DNA of 64,000 nt from Bradyrhizobium sp. CCBAU 53340 (lineage in GTDB: Bacteria; Pseudomonadota; Alphaproteobacteria; Rhizobiales; Xanthobacteraceae), in contig NZ_CP030055.1 of assembly GCF_015291645.1 (NCBI RefSeq), positions 2,790,001-2,854,000 of the forward strand. Reading direction: 5' to 3'. A model generated the notes under the pieces. The model was given only the letters and a program-made list of their open reading frames with translations. It made no database searches and was not told the DNA's origin. A program made the translations under genes and the position numbers. This document shows, piece by piece, positions 58,953 through 64,000 of this stretch (position 1 is the first letter of the stretch; every line of letters starts with the position of its first letter).

Positions 58953-59072
58953 GCATCCTTCGAGACACCCGCCTCTGGAGGGCCGTCAGGATGAGGGCTG
59001 AGTGTGTGTTGGCCGTTGCTGCTTAGCCTCATCCTGAGGAGACCGCGGAGCGGTCGTCTCGAAGGACGAGGC
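58953..59072. repeat. Palindromic intergenic repeat, family F
   Basis: GCATCCTTCGAGACACCCGC ... GTCAGGATGAGGGCTGAG and CCTCATCCTGAGGAGACCGC ... TCTCGAAGGACGAGGC, nested inverted arms in family position. It fills the centre of the 58819-59256 gap, which has no gene. Confidence 0.75.
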
Positions 59073-59256
59073 GTGCGCGCAGGTCGCTCAAAAGGCTCCT
59101 ATGCGATCGCCTTTCGCTGAGCGGGGGCGGCTTTTAACTCTTCCAGTTTCCAATTGTTGCTATTTGTTTCCGATCTGGAATAGATGGTTTGCCTTCCGGC
59201 ATTACTTTTCTCTGTTCGATTTGAATCTTGTGCCGATCGATTTTGCATTCCAGGCG

Positions 59257-60855
59257 ATGGCCGAACGGTCGGATCGCACGCCTTCGCGCTGGCGGCGGCC
59301 GTTGCTGCGCTGGCTCGACGGCGTCGAGGCGGGCTGGGCCGTTCCGCTTCTCATTGCGTGCTTCGTTGCGGTCTGGACGCTCTATCTCGTCATCGCCTAT
59401 GCCGGCGGCGGCCTGCACCCAGACACGCTCGAGGCCTGGACGCTGGGGCGGAATTTCGCGTGGGGCTATCACAAGCATCCGCCGCTGATGGGGTGGATCG
59501 CCGCCAGCTGGACCTCCGTCTTTCCGCTCAACGACTGGTCACTGCAAGCGATGGCGATGGTGAACGCGGGGCTTGCGCTGTTCTTCGTCGACCTAGTGAC
59601 GCGGCAGTTCGTGACCGGGCACAAGCGCGTCCTGGTGCTGCTGCTCCTGATGCTGACGCCGGCCTATCAGTTTCACGCCCAGCGCTTCAACGCCAACTCG
59701 GTGCTGCTCGCGACCTGGCCGCTCGCCACATGGTGTTTTCTGCGCGCGTTCGAGACCCGGTCCGTCCTTTGGGCGATTGCGGTCGGATGCACCACGGCGC
59801 TTGCCATGGTCGGAAAATATTACTCGGTCTTCCTGGTCGCGAGCTTCGCCTTTGCGGCGCTGGCGCATCCGGCACGGCGCGCCTATTTCACCTCGGCTTC
59901 GCCGTGGATCTCGGTCGTGACAGGGCTCGCGGTGCTGTCGCCGCACATGAGCTGGCTCGCGACCACGGGCGCGTCGACCTTCACCTATGCGCTGGCCCAT
60001 GCCAACGGCAATACTTTCAGCTCGCTCGGCGAGGTGAAGAATTTTCTGCTGGGACTGGTGGCGGCCATCAGCGTCGCTGCCCTGATCTGGGTGCTCATTG
60101 CAGGCCGGCGCCTCAAGCAGTTTCCCGCCGACTTTGTCGCGATGAGCCTGGGCCTTCGGCTTCTCTTCTATGTGGCCATCGGCACGATTGCACTGCCGGT
60201 GCTGACCTCGCTCGCGATGGGCACGGACTTGCCATCGCTATGGGCCTTGCAGGGCTTGTTCCTGTTCGTCGTGCTGGTCGTCTGTGGCACCAGCTATTCG
60301 ATCGAACGCTTCTACACCGTCAATGCCGCGGTCGTCGTTGCCGGGGTTGCGCTTGTCGCCGTTCTGATCGTCGCCCCGATCCACGCGGTCTATCGCAATA
60401 GCCACGGCTATGAAGAGGGACGGAATTTCTACGTGCAGGCCGCAGGCGAGCTCACCCGGCAGTGGCGTGAATTGACCGGCGAGCCGCTCGGTGCCGTCAG
60501 TGGCGATGATTCACTCGCATTCGCCACCGCCTTCTACAGCCCGGATCATCCGGATTATGCGCGGCCATTCGAGCACCAATACAATTGGGGACTGCCGCGC
60601 AGGACGACGCTCGATCGCGGCTGGGCCGCGCTCTGTTTCGATGGGCAAGACTCTTGCGGCCGCTGGATGGAATTCGTGTCCTCAAGGGCCGGCAATTATG
60701 TCAGGCGGGAATTCACCGTGCAGGCATCGCTGTGGGGCCGGCAAGGCCTCACACGGAACGTCGTCGTGTTGATGGTACCGCCGCGCGCAAATGGTGGCAC
60801 GTCACCCGAAAGCGCGGCGGACGATTTCAGTGCGAGCAAGCGCAGCCCGCAGTAG
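59257..60855 (+). CDS. GT39-type (ArnT/PMT-like) membrane glycosyltransferase
   Basis: A 532-residue polytopic protein with about ten helices and the GT39 acidic loop HPDTLEAW (Asp56, Glu59) followed by WGYHKHPPLMGW. The start at 59257 is chosen because upstream in-frame codons (from 59101) translate an AT-richer, unconserved stretch. It transfers a lipid-linked sugar in the periplasm; acceptor unknown. It is the second GT39 enzyme in this window and stands alone. Confidence 0.82.
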   Translation: MAERSDRTPSRWRRPLLRWLDGVEAGWAVPLLIACFVAVWTLYLVIAYAGGGLHPDTLEAWTLGRNFAWGYHKHPPLMGWIAASWTSVFPLNDWSLQAMAMVNAGLALFFVDLVTRQFVTGHKRVLVLLLLMLTPAYQFHAQRFNANSVLLATWPLATWCFLRAFETRSVLWAIAVGCTTALAMVGKYYSVFLVASFAFAALAHPARRAYFTSASPWISVVTGLAVLSPHMSWLATTGASTFTYALAHANGNTFSSLGEVKNFLLGLVAAISVAALIWVLIAGRRLKQFPADFVAMSLGLRLLFYVAIGTIALPVLTSLAMGTDLPSLWALQGLFLFVVLVVCGTSYSIERFYTVNAAVVVAGVALVAVLIVAPIHAVYRNSHGYEEGRNFYVQAAGELTRQWRELTGEPLGAVSGDDSLAFATAFYSPDHPDYARPFEHQYNWGLPRRTTLDRGWAALCFDGQDSCGRWMEFVSSRAGNYVRREFTVQASLWGRQGLTRNVVVLMVPPRANGGTSPESAADDFSASKRSPQ

Positions 60856-61057
60856 GGCGCGCATTTCAGCAATGACTGTCGCGAACCTGCTCGAGCCCAT
60901 CACGCGCAAAGGGCGGATTGAAGTCGGCATGCTCGGCTGACGACGTCGACCTTTCAGTTGGCTGACCGTCCTGCTCGTGAGCTTCGTCGCGCTGCTGTGG
61001 TTCCATCAAGACCTCTCGAATTGCTGCAGGACAACATCGCGGGGCCTTTGAAGTTCC
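60856..61057. other. Non-coding gap with a possible gene remnant
   Basis: Between the GT39 gene and the convergent efflux gene. One plus-strand frame reads a hydrophobic run (SWLTVLLVSFVALLWFHQD) with no start codon and stops on either side, so it may be a decayed membrane-protein fragment. No repeat or RNA seen. Confidence 0.25.
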
Positions 61058-62260
61058 TCAGACGATCGGACGATGATGCGGTTTGAACAGCCGTCCTTTC
61101 TCCACCACCAGCACGATTGCAAGCGCCGCAAGCGTCGACAGGAAGAAACCGACCGAGAACGGCAGCAGCGTGCCGTCGAAACTCTGGCCGATCGCAGTGC
61201 CGACCACGATGCCGATCAGTGTCGTGATCGAGCCGTAGAGCGAGGAGGCGGTGCCGGCGATGTGGCCCTGCGGCTCCATCGCGAGCGCGGTGAAATTGGC
61301 GACCATCATGCCGAACGAGAACATCATCAGCGCGGACAGCAGCATGAACAAGGACAGCGGCAGCACGCCGAGGATCTCTGTCAGAAGCATCACGCCCGCC
61401 ACCGCGGCATAGAGCGAGAGCGCGCCGTGCGAGATCACGCGCATGCCGAGCCGCCCGACCAGCCTGGAATTGAGAAACCCTGCAACGGCGGTGCCGGCCG
61501 CAATCGCGGCAAAGGCGAGCGGGAAGTAATGGCCGAGATGATAGATGCCGGTGAAGACCTGCTGCGCGGAGAACACGAAAGCGAAGAGCGCGCCCATGAC
61601 GCTGCCCGCGGCCGTCGCATAGCCGATGGTCTGGCGGTTGGTGACAGTCTGGCGGAACGCCGCGAGCACGTCGGCGGGCGCGAGCGATCTGCGCTCCGTC
61701 TCAGGCAGTGTTTCGGGAAGCCGCCACACGCTCCATGCCAGCGCGATGATGCCGTAGAGCATCAGCACGACGAAGATGCCGCGCCAATGCGTGACCAGCA
61801 GCACCGCCTGTCCGAACGAGGGCGCGATCACGGGCACCGCGATGAAGATCATCATCGCAAGCGACATCACGCTGGCCATGCGGCGGCCCGCATAACAATC
61901 GCGCACGATCGAGGTTGCGATCACGCGCGTCGCCGAGGTGCCGAGCCCTTGCAGCGCGCGGGCGAGCAGCAGCGTCTCGAACGAGGGCGCTGCGACCGCA
62001 AGCACGCTTGCCACCGCATAAACCGCCATGCCGCCGAGCAGCACCGGCCGACGTCCGAACCGGTCGGACAACGGGCCCATGATGAACTGGCCGGCGCCGA
62101 AGCCGATCAGGAAGGTCGACAGCACGAGCTGGAGATGGTTGGCGACCGGGATGTCGAAGGCCGCCCCGATATTGGGAAGCGCCGGCAGCATCATGTCCAT
62201 CGCGAGCGGATTCAGCGCCATGATGGACGCGATCACGATGACGAATTCCGGAAAACCCAT
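61058..62260 (-). CDS. Bcr/CflA-family multidrug efflux MFS transporter
   Basis: A 400-residue 12-helix transporter starting GFPEFVIVIASIMALNPLAMDMMLPALPNI, in Bcr/CflA family style, with loop motif GPLSDRFGRRPVLL and antiporter motif C-like sequence. It exports drugs or amino-acid derivatives using H+. The start is uncertain: ATG at 62260 fits the family, but an in-frame TTG at 62308 is possible. The TetR gene 180 bases away on the same strand may regulate it as well. Confidence 0.88.
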   Translation of the reverse strand: MGFPEFVIVIASIMALNPLAMDMMLPALPNIGAAFDIPVANHLQLVLSTFLIGFGAGQFIMGPLSDRFGRRPVLLGGMAVYAVASVLAVAAPSFETLLLARALQGLGTSATRVIATSIVRDCYAGRRMASVMSLAMMIFIAVPVIAPSFGQAVLLVTHWRGIFVVLMLYGIIALAWSVWRLPETLPETERRSLAPADVLAAFRQTVTNRQTIGYATAAGSVMGALFAFVFSAQQVFTGIYHLGHYFPLAFAAIAAGTAVAGFLNSRLVGRLGMRVISHGALSLYAAVAGVMLLTEILGVLPLSLFMLLSALMMFSFGMMVANFTALAMEPQGHIAGTASSLYGSITTLIGIVVGTAIGQSFDGTLLPFSVGFFLSTLAALAIVLVVEKGRLFKPHHRPIV

Positions 62261-62442
62261 CGGACGGTGTCCCGAGGACACCCAACTGTCGGCATTGACG
62301 TCGGACAAGAAGCCACCTCTGATTTCAGAGGTGATATCTAGCGTCCATGCTGCGACGCACAACCCACGATTTGGGATGGGAGGTAGGCGGGACGGGGAAC
62401 GGACAACAATTGGTGAAGAGCCCGCGCAGGCAGCCGCTGGCG

Positions 62443-63024
62443 TCAGCTCGCGTGGCGGGCCTGCTTGACCAGATCCAGCGCCAACCGTCCCGCCGTCTCG
62501 ACATAGTCGAGATCGCGATGGATCAGCATCACGGTCGTGGCGCCGTCGAGCAGGATCATGATCTGTCGCGCGAGTGCCGCTGCACCGGCAATGCCATGAC
62601 CGTGCAATTCCGCCGCCAACCAGGCTTCAAAGCGTTTCTTGTGAACCGCGCCGGCCTTCACGGCCGGATGTGCCGGCGTGTTTGCGAGCTCGGCGATCGT
62701 GCGCAGGAATCCGCAGCCGCGCCATCGCGGCGTAGCCACGGAGCGTCCGAGCTTGGTGAAGAGGCCACGGACCTTGTCGGCCACCGTGCCCTCGGTTTCG
62801 GCGAACCAGCGCATGTAGAGCTCCAGCGTCGGCTGGTCCCTGGCGGCAATGGTCTCGGCGACCAGCTCGTCCTTGCTGGTGAAGTGATAATAGAGCGTCT
62901 TCTTGGTGACCCCGGCCTTTTCGGCGACGGCGTCCATGCTGACTGCCCGGATGCCCTCGCCATAGAACAGGCGCGTCGCCGCAACGACGATCTGCTCGCG
63001 TGTGGTGTCACCACTTCTGGACAT
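62443..63024 (-). CDS. TetR-family transcriptional regulator
   Basis: A 193-residue repressor with the TetR helix-turn-helix in residues about 8-55 (REQIVVAATRLFYGEGIRAVSM, AVAEKAGVTKKTLYYHFTSKDEL in family position) and a C-terminal ligand domain. The start at 63024 is eight bases from a 24-base palindrome shared with the divergent crotonase gene, the likely operator. Confidence 0.92.
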   Translation of the reverse strand: MSRSGDTTREQIVVAATRLFYGEGIRAVSMDAVAEKAGVTKKTLYYHFTSKDELVAETIAARDQPTLELYMRWFAETEGTVADKVRGLFTKLGRSVATPRWRGCGFLRTIAELANTPAHPAVKAGAVHKKRFEAWLAAELHGHGIAGAAALARQIMILLDGATTVMLIHRDLDYVETAGRLALDLVKQARHAS

Positions 63025-63031
63025 GAGCCAA

Positions 63032-63055
63032 TGTATACTGCCTAGTGAGTATACA
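63032..63055. promoter_or_regulatory. TetR operator palindrome
   Basis: TGTATACT-N8-AGTATACA is a perfect inverted repeat in the divergent region between the TetR gene and the crotonase gene. Its TA-rich arms overlap probable -10 elements on both strands, fitting autorepression and control of the enoyl-CoA hydratase. The motif is seen directly; the binding partner is inferred from position. Confidence 0.75.
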
Positions 63056-63110
63056 CGGCAAGGTCGATATGGCTGACTTCCGCCCCTGTTGACCTGCAAG
63101 GAGCCGGCAC

Positions 63111-63890
63111 TTGTCTGACCTGATACTCTCGGAAACGCGGGGCGCCGTCGCGCTGCTGACGTTCAATCGCCCGAACAAGCTCAATGCGCTGAGCTACGCG
63201 CTCATCGACCAGCTGATGGCGATGCTCGACCGCATCGAGGACGATGCGAGCGTGCGCGCCGTTGTCCTGACCGGCGCGGGAGAACGCGCCTTCTCGGCTG
63301 GCGCCGACATCGCCGAGTTCTCCGAGAGCGTCAGGTGCGGCCCCGATGAAGCGGTGAAGGCCTTCGTGCGGCGCGGGCAGGCGATGACGGCGCGGATGGA
63401 GGCATTCCCGAAACCCATTATTGCCGCGGTCAACGGCATCGCCTTCGGCGGCGGCTGCGAGATCACCGAAGCGGTGCATCTGGCCGTGGCGAGCGAGCGG
63501 GCCAGCTTTGCAAAGCCCGAGATCGCGATCGGCATCACGCCGACCTTCGGCGGCACGCAACGCCTGCCGCGGCTCGCAGGGCGGAAGCGGGCGCTGGACT
63601 ACCTGCTGACGGGAGATTCCTTTTCACCGCAGCGGGCGTACGAGATGGGATTGGTCAACCGCGTCGTGCCGCATGAGCAGCTTCTGGAGACGGCCTTCGC
63701 GCTGGCCCATCGCATCGCGCGACATTCGCGCCTGGCGGTGGCCCGGGTCATCACCGCCGCAACGCGCGGCCTCAACGTCTCGATTTCGGAGGGCCTCGCC
63801 ATCGAGCGGGAACAGTTTGCGCGCATGGCGGCGACGCAGGATACGCGCGAGGCACTCGATGCCTGGCTCGCCGCCCGCGCGTCGCGGTAA
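63111..63890 (+). CDS. Enoyl-CoA hydratase/isomerase family protein
   Basis: A 259-residue crotonase starting at TTG with an excellent AAGGAG site seven bases upstream. It has LTFNRPNKLNALS, the oxyanion-hole segments ERAFSAGADIAEF and AAVNGIAFGGGCEI, and Glu in PEIAIGITPTFGGTQRL. It likely acts in fatty-acid or acyl-CoA breakdown. It is controlled with the divergent TetR gene, as in FadR-like systems. The last 110 bases of the window after it show no certain gene. Confidence 0.93.
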   Translation: MSDLILSETRGAVALLTFNRPNKLNALSYALIDQLMAMLDRIEDDASVRAVVLTGAGERAFSAGADIAEFSESVRCGPDEAVKAFVRRGQAMTARMEAFPKPIIAAVNGIAFGGGCEITEAVHLAVASERASFAKPEIAIGITPTFGGTQRLPRLAGRKRALDYLLTGDSFSPQRAYEMGLVNRVVPHEQLLETAFALAHRIARHSRLAVARVITAATRGLNVSISEGLAIEREQFARMAATQDTREALDAWLAARASR

Positions 63891-64000
63891 GCGCTTGCCA
63901 CAGCCGGGACGGCAACCTCACTGTCCTCGGGACGGAAACCGAAGATTCACCATAACGACGGGGACGCCCCATCGGGGAGATGAATCCGCAACGCATCCTG

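Noticed and set aside
60856..61057. A short membrane protein gene after the GT39 gene
   Set aside because: A hydrophobic stretch exists, but it has no start codon or ribosome site and is bounded by stops.
63980..64000. Start of another gene (ATG at 63980)
   Set aside because: Only seven codons are visible and the GGGGAG stretch touches the ATG with no spacing, so I cannot support it.

Overview
The window looks like chromosomal DNA from an alphaproteobacterium, most probably Bradyrhizobium or a close relative. The basis is the high GC content, the dense set of ABC transporters and soluble catabolic enzymes, an alphaproteobacterial usg gene, groESL behind a CIRCE operator with a CCTATTT-type heat-shock -10, and several families of palindromic intergenic repeats familiar from bradyrhizobial genomes. 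The genus is an inference. I see no rRNA, canonical tRNA, CRISPR array, transposase, integrase or phage gene.

Layout. 1-6842: a LysR regulator cut by the left edge, divergent from a six-gene operon (polyamine-type ABC importer with a HAD hydrolase and an FAD amine/amino-acid oxidase). 7012-15229: two small secreted or membrane proteins, then a glycan group (GT2-GtrA, GT39, GT25, and a TPR-glycosyltransferase-methyltransferase fusion) and an L,D-transpeptidase-like DUF2778 protein. 15305-17513: GST, isochorismatase-type hydrolase and a divergent LysR. 17656-19407: a self-contained noncoding RNA unit (promoter, two abutting tRNA-like folds, terminator) upstream of a slipin (SPFH/Band 7) gene that carries a frameshift. 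19578-28306: signal peptidase I, groESL, usg, a lysine-tailed cupin, a rhomboid protease, a nucleoside transporter and an MFS exporter.

28510-35242: a pentitol/sugar catabolic operon with AraC regulator, CUT2-type ABC importer, ribitol-dehydrogenase-like SDR and ribulokinase-like FGGY kinase. 35393-40761 (minus strand): an Anbu operon with a circularly permuted ATP-grasp, alpha-E protein, transglutaminase-like protease, AhpD-like protein, the Anbu proteasome homologue and an SDR. 40984-46646: CinA-like and xanthine phosphoribosyltransferase genes, an unrecognised Cys-rich protein, a short MetE-like protein, GST, HCCA isomerase-like and quinone reductase-like proteins.

46754-58818: a peptide/amide scavenging region. 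A dipeptide-type ABC importer (B, C and a double ATPase, with a divergent binding protein) sits with a carboxypeptidase G2-like M20 enzyme, an M81 peptidase, a hippuricase-like M20 amidohydrolase and an amidase, suggesting uptake followed by amide-bond hydrolysis. 59257-64000: a second GT39 protein, a Bcr/CflA exporter, a TetR regulator with a clear palindromic operator, and an enoyl-CoA hydratase.

The most unusual element is the tandem tRNA-like RNA at about 17.7-18.0 kb with its slipin gene. Both folds have six-nucleotide anticodon loops, which argues against ordinary tRNAs. The pairing fits the SPFH plus tRNA-like-RNA theme described for bacterial RNA-repair systems, but no RNA ligase is present in this window.
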